DNA from: Kiritimatiellia bacterium
GTDB lineage: Bacteria > Verrucomicrobiota > Kiritimatiellia > RFP12 > UBA1067
Length of the DNA stretch: 5,622 nt
NCBI GenBank assembly: GCA_017389885.1
Contig: JAFPDR010000090.1
Span: forward strand, 1-5,622
Reading direction: 5' to 3'
Every line of letters begins with the position of its first letter. Positions within the stretch are counted from its first letter, which is position 1. Made by a program: the position numbers and the translations under genes. A model generated the notes under the pieces. That model made no database searches. It had not been told where the DNA came from and was given only the letters and a program-made list of their open reading frames with translations. Positions 1 through 5,622 of the stretch are shown in pieces.

Positions 1-1786
1 ACCCGCCCTTCGACGGGTCCGCGCACTCCCCCGCCCCGACGAAGACGATGTTGCGGCGGCGGATGTACGTCTCGCGCGCCACGCCGCCGGAAGTCGAATT
101 CGCGCCCGGACGCGGAATGCCGAGCACGACGGTGTTCGGCGTCAGCGGGCCGTACCCGTACATCCTAACGAACCCCTTGAGCCCCTCGCACGCGTCCGCG
201 GCGGATGCGACGCGGACGATCGGCCTCAGGCCCCGCGCCTTCATCTGCCTGAGCAGCGACTGCGCAAGCTCCGCCTCGCGCGACTCCTCGCAGTACTCCG
301 ACTGCACGACGGACGCGACGGTTATGAAACCGCTCCCGCCCGACACCCCGCGCGCAAACGAGAAGAGGCGCGGAAGGACCGCCGGTATCGGAGTGAGCAC
401 GAGGAGGTTCGGCGTCCAGTTCCTGACGTCGCGGCGGTGCCGCTCGAGGCGGCGCAGCGCGAAGCGCGCGAGCGAGAGGTAGAGCCCGTCGCGCATGTCC
501 GCCCACCTCGGGTTCCTCGAGCGCCTGCGCGCGACGAGGAAGATCGCGAGCTCGCACGCGAGCGCCACGAGGGTCCAGCCGGAGCTTATCATCAGCATCG
601 CGCCGACGCACCCCGCGAAGCCGGCGTAGGAGAAGAAGCTCCGCACGCGGAACGTCGGACGCCACGACGGGGGGTCCATCGTCTCCTCGAGCGCCGCCGA
701 GAGGTTGAGGAGCGCGTAAGTCGACAGGTTGAACATCGTGAGCACCGGCGCGATCGCGTTTATGTCGCCGAGGAGAACCCCCGCCGCCGCGACCGCGTAG
801 CAGAGGAACGAGGCGACGCGCGGATCGTCCGACGCGCCGTATCCGCGCCCGAGGAAGCGCGGCGCGAGCCTGTCCCTCGCAAGCGCCTGCACGACGCGCG
901 GCGCGCAGAGAAAGCTCCCCACCGCGCTCGAGATCGTCGCGGCCCATACGCCCACCAGAATCGGCATCTGCCACCTCGCGCACTTCGCGAGGATCATCGT
1001 GTCGGAGCGCAGCACCGCCGCGTCCTTCACGCACCAGTCGAGGAAGAGCGGGACGGCCATGTATATCGCGTAGCCCGTCAGCACCGCGGCGATCGTGCCG
1101 CGGGGAATGGACTTCCCCGGGTCCTTCAGGTCGCCCGACATCCCGACGCCGGAGAGTATTCCGGTCACCGCCGGGAAGAACACCGCGAAGACGGGCCAGA
1201 AGCCGAGCGCCGGGGGGACGGACGCCGCGTCCGGCGCGGCGAGCGCGGACGGCGCGCCGCCGCAGAAGAGCGAGACGAGCGACGCGACGATCGCCGCCAT
1301 CACGAAGTACTGGCTCTTGAGCGCGAGGTCGGCCGAGACGGACGATACGAGCGCGAGGAACGTGAGCGTCCCGAGCGCGACGTGCTGCGGGTTGAGCCCG
1401 GAGACGACGGGAAGCCCGGACCCCACGAGCGCCTCGGAGAAGCCGGACACGTAGAACGACACGCCTATCGCCTGCGCGAGCGCGAGCGGAACCCCCACCG
1501 CGACGCCCGTCTCGGGCCCGAACGAGCGCGACAGCATGAAGTACGCGCCGCCGCCCCTCATGCGCATGTTCGTCGCGAGCGCGGAGATCGACAGCCCCGT
1601 GAGGAATGTTATCGCGCTGCCGATCGTGACGATGGCGAGCGACTGCGCTATCCCGACGTTGCCGAGCATCCAGCCGAAGCGAAGGTACATCACGACGCCT
1701 ATGATCGTGAGTATGCTCGGGGTGAACACGCCCTGGAACGTGCCGAACGAATAACCAGACCTCTTCTTCTTCACCGAACTCCCCAT
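1..1786 (-). CDS. SLC12-family cation-chloride cotransporter (C-terminus cut by window edge)
   Basis: An inner-membrane symporter of the APC superfamily, cation-chloride cotransporter (SLC12) family; family members move Cl- together with Na+ and/or K+. The start at 1786 is preceded by GGAAGGG with a 6-nt spacer and gives a short basic N-terminus (MGSSVKKKR). 595 residues are visible, with no stop before the edge. Motifs seen: the TM1 signature TPSILTIIGVVMYLRFGW (22-39); TGLSISALATN (63-73) then RGGGAYFMLSRSFGPE (77-92); FYVSGFSEAL (111-120), whose Y112 matches the K+-site tyrosine of animal NKCCs; FFPAVTGILSG...SGDLKDPGKSIPRGT (203-231); ISSAVGSFLCAPRVVQALARD (285-305). S286-S287 match the paired serines of the Na+ site. 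About 12 membrane segments span 20-420. The SLC12-type cytoplasmic C-domain starts at RNWTPNLLVL (455-464). Family assignment is strong; the ion set is inferred from aligned residues. It is transcribed alone from the promoter at 1806-1814. Confidence 0.9.
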   Translation of the reverse strand, partial: MGSSVKKKRSGYSFGTFQGVFTPSILTIIGVVMYLRFGWMLGNVGIAQSLAIVTIGSAITFLTGLSISALATNMRMRGGGAYFMLSRSFGPETGVAVGVPLALAQAIGVSFYVSGFSEALVGSGLPVVSGLNPQHVALGTLTFLALVSSVSADLALKSQYFVMAAIVASLVSLFCGGAPSALAAPDAASVPPALGFWPVFAVFFPAVTGILSGVGMSGDLKDPGKSIPRGTIAAVLTGYAIYMAVPLFLDWCVKDAAVLRSDTMILAKCARWQMPILVGVWAATISSAVGSFLCAPRVVQALARDRLAPRFLGRGYGASDDPRVASFLCYAVAAAGVLLGDINAIAPVLTMFNLSTYALLNLSAALEETMDPPSWRPTFRVRSFFSYAGFAGCVGAMLMISSGWTLVALACELAIFLVARRRSRNPRWADMRDGLYLSLARFALRRLERHRRDVRNWTPNLLVLTPIPAVLPRLFSFARGVSGGSGFITVASVVQSEYCEESREAELAQSLLRQMKARGLRPIVRVASAADACEGLKGFVRMYGYGPLTPNTVVLGIPRPGANSTSGGVARETYIRRRNIVFVGAGECADPSKGG

Positions 1787-1792
1787 GTATGT

Positions 1793-1799
1793 CCCTTCC
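1793..1799 (-). promoter_or_regulatory. Shine-Dalgarno site of the SLC12 transporter
   Basis: GGAAGGG on the minus strand, 6 nt before the ATG at 1786. It fixes the transporter start and supports this reading frame over the overlapping open frames. It lies almost at the predicted transcription start (about 1799), so the leader would be only about 13 nt. Confidence 0.7.
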
Positions 1800-1805
1800 G
1801 CGTAA

Positions 1806-1814
1806 ATTATACCA
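1806..1814 (-). promoter_or_regulatory. Extended -10 promoter for the SLC12 transporter
   Basis: The minus strand reads TTTGGTATAATTTACG. It has a perfect TATAAT (1806-1811) with the extended -10 TGn element (TGG, 1812-1814). No convincing -35 box is seen 16-18 nt upstream, which is common for extended -10 promoters. The same TTTGGTATAATT 12-mer forms the -10 region of the ATPase promoter at 3366-3374, which supports both calls. The predicted transcription start is near 1799. Confidence 0.65.
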
Positions 1815-1826
1815 AATTCTCCCCAC

Positions 1827-1916
1827 CGCCTGCGCCGGTTCCGCAAAATCAGCGGACGCATGGACATCGGCTGCTACGAGCACCAGGCCAACGCCATGGT
1901 CATCACTGTCCGCTGA
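1827..1916 (+). pseudogene. Relic 3' end of a beta-helix/choice-of-anchor-Q type secreted protein gene
   Basis: The plus strand encodes a short tail ending in RKISGRMDIGCYEHQ, then ANAMVITVR and a TGA at 1914-1916. The pattern R-x(2)-[SG]-G-R-x-D-I-G-x-Y-E is characteristic of the extreme C-terminus of right-handed parallel beta-helix (pectate-lyase-fold, choice-of-anchor Q) extracellular proteins. 26 of the 29 sense codons from 1827 end in G or C, which matches the codon use of the GC-rich flanking genes and is odd for non-coding DNA. The frame is closed upstream by a TAA at 1803-1805, and the transporter promoter and start occupy the space where the rest of the gene should be. No ribosome binding site or credible start serves this tail alone, although an ATG at 1860 opens 18 codons. 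I read it as a remnant left by rearrangement. A chance resemblance is possible, as the motif is short. Confidence 0.45.
1849..1916. repeat. Inverted repeat with 9-bp arms downstream of the ATPase gene
   Basis: TCAGCGGAC (1849-1857) and GTCCGCTGA (1908-1916) are perfect inverted copies separated by 50 bp. On the minus strand the structure lies 11 nt after the ATPase stop codon, and its distal arm runs into a short T run (GTCCGCTGATTTTGCGG). It could therefore act as a weak large-loop terminator between the ATPase and the transporter promoter. The T run is only four bases and the loop is long. The arms also fall inside the gene relic, so the repeat may be fortuitous. Confidence 0.3.
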
Positions 1917-1927
1917 CGCCCGGCCCG

Positions 1928-3334
1928 TCAAGCCCGGAACAAATCGTCAATCGTCACTGTTGACTGTATGTCGTTGGCGTAGGCGTTCTTCTTCAGTTCA
2001 GGAGAGACTATCAGCGTCAGATGTACTGCCTTGCGCGTATTTGTCTCCTCCTTGAAGACCCTGCGACGTCTCTGTAGCCGGGCAAGCTCTTCCGCCGTAA
2101 GCTCGTATGGCTCACGGGAAAACTTCATTTCGCACAAGTTGACCACCCCGTCGTTCCGGTCGATGAGCATGTCTATCTGCACATGCTCGTCGCCGGAGCT
2201 GCGCCACGGCGAGACTTCACATACCACGCCGCCTATCTGAAGAGCCTTTTTTATCTCATCAACGTGCATTAGACAGACACGCTCAAAGGCCACCCCCTCC
2301 CAAGTGTCCATGAAACGGGAATCGGTCACCGACGTCAAGAAGTGCTCGCCCTTGCCACTTGCGGCGGACAAGACCTTGAAATAAAAAAGCGTGTAGCTGT
2401 CTATCAGCTGGAACACAGCGCCCTTGTTCTTCTTGCCAAGCACTGAATACTTTCGAACAAAACCACACTGTTCGAGCTCCTCGAGATAGCGCGTAAGTGT
2501 TCCGGATTCCGGAATGCCGATGCCCGCAGCTATCTCCCCTCTTGTAAGACCTGTCCCCTTTCGTCCCAACTCCGACACGATTCTTTCGTATGGCTCATGA
2601 TTCTTGAAGAGGGATGCATAAAGCTCGGAATACTCCATTCGCAGCCGACCGTTTTGCGCGAGGAAAAGCGCATCAAAATTCTGTGCGGGACTCAACCCCC
2701 GCGCAAGTTGCTTCCAGTAATAGGGAATCCCCCCAAACGCCATGTAGCATTCAACTATCTGACGGCGGGACATGCCAAGACGTCGGGACTCTGCATATAG
2801 CTCGCATTCGCGCAAGGTGAAGGGCGACAACGGAATCTCGACCGTAACGCGATTATGAAGACCGCCCCTGTTGCGCAATATCTTCTTGATTATCCAGGAT
2901 GTCGCCGAACCACAGACAATAAGAAGAACGTCTTTGCGCGCAGACGCCCATCCATTCCAGAAATTCTCAAGCGCAGAGACGAATCCCGACTTCGGCGTAT
3001 CCATCCACGGCATTTCGTCTATGAAGACAACCTTCTTGGGGGCATCGGAAATGCGTATCACATCCTTCAGCGCATCAAAGGCGTCCAGCCAATCTACTGG
3101 AACAGACCTGTTCTCCAATCCTGATTCCCTTAACGATCCCGCGAACGCCTTAAGTTGCCGCTTCATTCCAGAATTCGCAAGTCCAGAATGTTGAAACGCA
3201 AACGTGTAGTCAAAGGTCTCCCGAACAAGAAAAGTCTTGCCGACACGACGCCTACCATAAACCGCTACAAACTCCGAATACTCGGAATCTCGCGCCTCCT
3301 CAAGCATTCTGCGTTCTTTCTCTCGCCCTATCAT
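1928..3334 (-). CDS. DUF234-type AAA+ ATPase with C-terminal PD-(D/E)xK nuclease-like domain
   Basis: A complete 468-residue cytoplasmic protein of the 'archaeal ATPase/DUF234' group of STAND-like P-loop ATPases, at the family's usual length. It has a Walker A GRRRVGKT (27-34), Walker B KVVFIDEMPW with D106-E107 (101-110), and a sensor-1-like strand LLIVCGSATSW (137-147). The family's GGLHNR segment (157-162) has R162 as a possible arginine finger. A winged-helix region (about 250-300, TRGEIAAGIGIPESGTLTRY) is followed by the C-terminal nuclease-like fold: E346/E351, D388 in VQIDMLIDR, and E402-x-K404 in NLCEMKFS, so the D...ExK core is intact. The start at 3334 has AAAGGGG 7 nt upstream and its own strong promoter. 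GC content is visibly lower than in both neighbours, suggesting horizontal acquisition. No toxin, methylase or other partner gene is next to it. The biological role of the family is unknown; defence or mobile-element functions are only suspected. Confidence 0.92.
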   Translation of the reverse strand: MIGREKERRMLEEARDSEYSEFVAVYGRRRVGKTFLVRETFDYTFAFQHSGLANSGMKRQLKAFAGSLRESGLENRSVPVDWLDAFDALKDVIRISDAPKKVVFIDEMPWMDTPKSGFVSALENFWNGWASARKDVLLIVCGSATSWIIKKILRNRGGLHNRVTVEIPLSPFTLRECELYAESRRLGMSRRQIVECYMAFGGIPYYWKQLARGLSPAQNFDALFLAQNGRLRMEYSELYASLFKNHEPYERIVSELGRKGTGLTRGEIAAGIGIPESGTLTRYLEELEQCGFVRKYSVLGKKNKGAVFQLIDSYTLFYFKVLSAASGKGEHFLTSVTDSRFMDTWEGVAFERVCLMHVDEIKKALQIGGVVCEVSPWRSSGDEHVQIDMLIDRNDGVVNLCEMKFSREPYELTAEELARLQRRRRVFKEETNTRKAVHLTLIVSPELKKNAYANDIQSTVTIDDLFRA

Positions 3335-3341
3335 TTTGCAT

Positions 3342-3348
3342 CCCCTTT
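3342..3348 (-). promoter_or_regulatory. Shine-Dalgarno site of the ATPase
   Basis: AAAGGGG on the minus strand, 7 nt before the ATG at 3334. It confirms this start over internal methionines. Confidence 0.75.
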
Positions 3349-3365
3349 CTATACATGTCGCGCGA

Positions 3366-3395
3366 ATTATACCAAAACTACTGTGTTTTAGTCAA
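3366..3395 (-). promoter_or_regulatory. Near-consensus sigma70 promoter of the ATPase gene
   Basis: On the minus strand, -35 TTGACT (3390-3395) is followed by an 18-bp spacer and a perfect -10 TATAAT (3366-3371) with an extended TGG (3372-3374). Predicted transcription starts near 3359, giving a leader of about 25 nt. The -10 block TTTGGTATAATT is identical to that of the transporter promoter. A promoter this strong implies the ATPase is expressed independently of the upstream fusion-enzyme gene. No operator is obvious within the core promoter. Confidence 0.8.
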
Positions 3396-3421
3396 GTATA
3401 GGCCAATTTTTGCCTTATCCC

Positions 3422-3456
3422 AGACTAAATCTTGATTTTAAGAGCAGATTTAGTCT
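3422..3456. repeat. Perfect 11-bp inverted repeat after the fusion-enzyme gene; possible terminator
   Basis: AGACTAAATCT (3422-3432) and AGATTTAGTCT (3446-3456) pair perfectly around a 13-nt loop. On the minus strand the stem begins 9 nt after the stop codon of the fusion enzyme and ends upstream of the ATPase promoter, which is the right place for a transcription terminator. However, the stem is AT-rich and the sequence after it (GGGATAAGGC) has no T run, so it is not a canonical intrinsic terminator. Alternatives are an RNA 3'-end stabilising hairpin or a binding site for a dimeric regulator, centred about 80 bp upstream of the ATPase transcription start. Confidence 0.5.
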
Positions 3457-3465
3457 CGTATAACG

Positions 3466-5622
3466 TCATTTGAGCCACGATACGCAATGGCGGTCGCAGA
3501 CGAGCATCGGCGCGTCGGAGAGCGGAAGGCCCTCGATGACGAGCGCGGCGGATGTGCCGCGCCTCGGGAGCGCGAAGACATCGCCCGTGAGGAGATTCAC
3601 GAGAACCGGCTCGCGGATCGCGTCCAGGTCTTCGCGAGCGGGGATCTCGAGGCGCGCGGAGGGCGTCTTGTCGGACCACGCGCGCTGCGGATCGGTCGCC
3701 ATGTAGTAGACGTAGTACGGCGTGCGGCCGCGCGCGAAGACGAGTCCGCGCACCGTCGCGGCGTCCGGAACCGCGCCCTCCGCCGCGCGCGCCGCCCTGA
3801 AGCCTCCCGCGGGAACCGCATGCACCCCGTCGCGGAACACGGCGCAGACGGAAGCGAGCGCGGTGAACGCGGGCTTCGGCGTGTAGGTGAGCCCGTTGAG
3901 GACACCCTGCCGCGCGACGTTCATCGCGCCCTGCTCGGTGTGTCCCATCTGGTAGCCCTTCTTCATCATGTCCGCCGTCTGGAAGTACGACGAGAGCGGG
4001 ATGTCGAGCGAGAAGTCGAGCACGTAGCGCCGCAGCAGCCAGACCGCCTGCGCGCGCTCGCTCTCGCGGACGATGCGCGGCTGCCAGTACTTCTCCGGCG
4101 TCCACGACGCGAAGCCGCTCTCCCCCTGCCAGACCTCGACGTCGCGTCCGCCGCGCCCCGCGCCGCGGAAGAGTCCGCGCAGCCACTTCACGCGCGCCGG
4201 CCACTCCTTCTCCGGAAGCGGATCGTACGGGTGGAGGCTGAAGAAGTCGAGGTACCCGAGACCGCCCGCCGCCTTGAACTCGTTCAGGTACGCCTGCGGA
4301 TAGCCCATCACGCATCCGCCGCACAGCGCGTCCGGCTGCGCCTCGCGTATCGCCCCCGCCGTGATCGCGACGAGCCGCGCGTACTCCGTAGCGTTCGGCT
4401 CCTTCGGACGCCAGAAGCCCTTGCCGTTCACCTCGTTCCATATCTCGAAGCGGTTGACGCGCCCCCTGTAGCGAGCCGCGAGCGCGCGGCAGAAGTTCTT
4501 CCACGCCGCCTCGCACTCCGCGCCGTAGTGGATCGGCACGAAGCCGACGGACGCCTCGCCGAACGTGTCGCCCATGTAGATCTTGTTGCCGAAGCCGACG
4601 TTGAACCACACGTCGATTCCGCGGCTCGTCAGGTTCGTGACGACGCCGTCGAGCCACGTCCAGTCGTAGACGCCCTTCTCCCGCTCGCACTTCCACCATC
4701 CGGTCTGCACGCGCGCGTTCTTGACGCCAACCGCGGCGATGCGGCCGTAGCACGGCTCGGGGTCGAAGAGGTCTCGGTCGAGGCACTCGAAGCCGAGGGA
4801 CACGCCGCTTTCGCGCACCTCCGCGGACGGGACGCGCCGCAGCTTCCCGAGGTACTCGAACGACGCGCCGCCCGCAAGCGGCTCGGGGAGTCCGCGCACG
4901 CCGCGCATGAACGCCATGACGCGCCGCTGTATGTCGCCGTAGAAGACGTGCGACTTCCTGTTCGCGACGTCCCACATCGCATGGCCCTGGTTCTTCCGCG
5001 CGAAGTCGTAGAAGTACGTCTCGACGGGAAGCCCGCGGTCCGTCATCAGCCGCGCGAGCGAGACCGCGGAGGCGATCGGCACGACCGTGTCGTTCCAGCA
5101 GTGCGTGAGCAGCACAGGCGGCACATCCGCCGCGAGATGCGCGGCGGGAAACGCCGCGGGATCGACCGCGCCTCCGGCGAAGAGGTCGGTGTAGCGGTCA
5201 GGATGCAGCTCCATGTCCGGCGCGGGGTCGGCGATGCCGGAGACCGAGACGATTCCGAGGACGTCCTTCCGCGGGAGCCTGAGCCCCGTCATCAGCGCGA
5301 GGTGTCCGCCCGCCGAAGCGCCGAGCACGAACACCGGCTTTCCGGCAGCGGCAGCGAGCTGCGGCATCCCCTCGCACGCGACGAACCTGCGGGCGGCGGC
5401 GAGGCAGTCGTCTCCGATCTCCGGCCACGGCGCGGCGGGCGCGAGGCGGTAGTCGATGTTGTAGACCGCGTAGCCGGCGCGGCGGAAGAGCTCCGCCTCG
5501 TCCGATAGCGTTCCGCGCTGGTACTTGTCGGAATGCCATCCGCCGCCGTGGACCAGCAGGAGCTTCGGCGTCTCGGCCGAGACCGTGTCCGGAAGGTACA
5601 GGTCGCCGCGCTGCTGCGGCGC
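3466..5622 (-). CDS. Esterase-glycoside hydrolase fusion: alpha/beta hydrolase plus clan GH-A (GH39-like) domain (N-terminus cut by window edge)
   Basis: 718 residues are visible; the frame is open to the right edge, so the start, and any signal peptide, lie outside. Numbering starts at the edge. Residues 1-245 are an alpha/beta hydrolase of the acetyl-esterase/feruloyl-esterase-like type: oxyanion-hole HGGGW (25-29), nucleophile S103 in GASAGG, acid D178 in CWNDTVVP and base H214 in NQGHAMWD, so the triad is complete. Residues about 255-600 form a (beta/alpha)8 glycosidase: RVQTGWWKCEREKGVYDW (304-321), acid/base E397 in EIWNEVNGKGFW, and nucleophile E501 in VWQGESGFAS, spaced as in clan GH-A retaining enzymes such as GH39. 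Residues about 600-718 look like the beta-sandwich that often closes GH39-like enzymes. It probably removes acyl groups from a polysaccharide and cleaves the same chain. Substrate, exact GH family and location cannot be decided here. The methionine at 5367 is internal and would delete the oxyanion hole, so it is not the start. Confidence 0.88.
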   Translation of the reverse strand, partial: APQQRGDLYLPDTVSAETPKLLLVHGGGWHSDKYQRGTLSDEAELFRRAGYAVYNIDYRLAPAAPWPEIGDDCLAAARRFVACEGMPQLAAAAGKPVFVLGASAGGHLALMTGLRLPRKDVLGIVSVSGIADPAPDMELHPDRYTDLFAGGAVDPAAFPAAHLAADVPPVLLTHCWNDTVVPIASAVSLARLMTDRGLPVETYFYDFARKNQGHAMWDVANRKSHVFYGDIQRRVMAFMRGVRGLPEPLAGGASFEYLGKLRRVPSAEVRESGVSLGFECLDRDLFDPEPCYGRIAAVGVKNARVQTGWWKCEREKGVYDWTWLDGVVTNLTSRGIDVWFNVGFGNKIYMGDTFGEASVGFVPIHYGAECEAAWKNFCRALAARYRGRVNRFEIWNEVNGKGFWRPKEPNATEYARLVAITAGAIREAQPDALCGGCVMGYPQAYLNEFKAAGGLGYLDFFSLHPYDPLPEKEWPARVKWLRGLFRGAGRGGRDVEVWQGESGFASWTPEKYWQPRIVRESERAQAVWLLRRYVLDFSLDIPLSSYFQTADMMKKGYQMGHTEQGAMNVARQGVLNGLTYTPKPAFTALASVCAVFRDGVHAVPAGGFRAARAAEGAVPDAATVRGLVFARGRTPYYVYYMATDPQRAWSDKTPSARLEIPAREDLDAIREPVLVNLLTGDVFALPRRGTSAALVIEGLPLSDAPMLVCDRHCVSWLK

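Noticed and set aside
165..1931. A 588-codon minus-strand open frame overlapping the transporter in another frame
   Set aside because: It is Arg/Ala/Gly-rich with no membrane segments or motifs. The true frame, starting at 1786, gives a clear SLC12 protein, but it has no stop within the window.
1946..1958. Tandem TCGTCA-ATCGTCA repeat
   Set aside because: It lies within the ATPase coding end (codons for TIDD) and is explained by that sequence. It is too short to be a target-site duplication.
437..1963. A 508-codon plus-strand open frame over the transporter
   Set aside because: It is highly charged (R/E/D/H-rich), low-complexity antisense translation without motifs or a ribosome binding site.
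2597..3124. Several 67-107 codon plus-strand frames opposite the ATPase gene
   Set aside because: They are short, overlap one another in different frames, lack ribosome binding sites, and lie over conserved ATPase motifs on the other strand.
3400..3415. Possible small hairpin GGCCAATTTTTGCC
   Set aside because: It needs a bulge and has only a five-pair stem, with no T run after it on the minus strand.
3425..4975. A 516-codon minus-strand open frame shifted relative to the esterase-glycosidase
   Set aside because: An Arg-rich shadow frame; it runs through the intergenic inverted repeat and shows no domain.
3487..5508. A 673-codon open frame on the plus strand opposite the esterase-glycosidase gene
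   Set aside because: Its translation is dominated by R, E, A, V, D and H with no recognisable domain, as expected of an antisense frame over GC-rich coding DNA. The minus-strand frame has two complete active sites.
1..5622. tRNA, rRNA, CRISPR array, transposase or integrase
   Set aside because: No cloverleaf-like sequence, regular repeat-spacer pattern or recombinase motif was seen on either strand.

Overview
The window comes from a GC-rich bacterial genome or metagenome contig. All three protein-coding genes lie on the minus strand. From right to left, in the direction of transcription, they are: (1) a carbohydrate-active fusion enzyme, an alpha/beta-hydrolase esterase joined to a clan GH-A glycoside hydrolase, whose N-terminus is cut by the right edge; (2) a complete DUF234-type AAA+ ATPase with a C-terminal PD-(D/E)xK nuclease-like domain; (3) an SLC12-family (cation-chloride cotransporter) membrane protein whose C-terminus is cut by the left edge. 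The combination of high GC, a polysaccharide-degrading fusion enzyme, a DUF234 ATPase and a beta-helix-type C-terminal relic would fit a gut or rumen Kiritimatiellota/Verrucomicrobiota-like bacterium. That is an inference from style; no marker gene is present.

Region by region: 1-1786 encodes the transporter, in GC-rich sequence. 1787-1927 is intergenic. It holds the transporter's ribosome binding site, an extended -10 promoter, and what looks like a leftover 3' end of a plus-strand gene with the RMDIGCYE motif typical of secreted beta-helix proteins. 1928-3334 is the ATPase gene, visibly poorer in GC (about half, by eye) than either flank, as expected for a horizontally acquired cargo gene. 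3335-3465 is intergenic and AT-rich. It holds a near-consensus sigma70 promoter for the ATPase and a perfect 11-bp inverted repeat just after the stop of the fusion enzyme. 3466-5622 encodes the fusion enzyme, again in GC-rich sequence.

The genes do not look like one functional operon. The ATPase and the transporter each have their own promoter, and both promoters share the 12-mer TTTGGTATAATT. The fusion enzyme probably acts on esterified plant or host glycans, with its esterase domain removing acyl groups and its glycosidase domain cutting the sugar chain. The transporter is a predicted Na+-linked chloride symporter. The ATPase is a member of a widespread family of unknown physiological role. 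Because coding GC is so high, long open frames occur on both strands over the two GC-rich genes; frames were chosen by recognisable domains, not by length.
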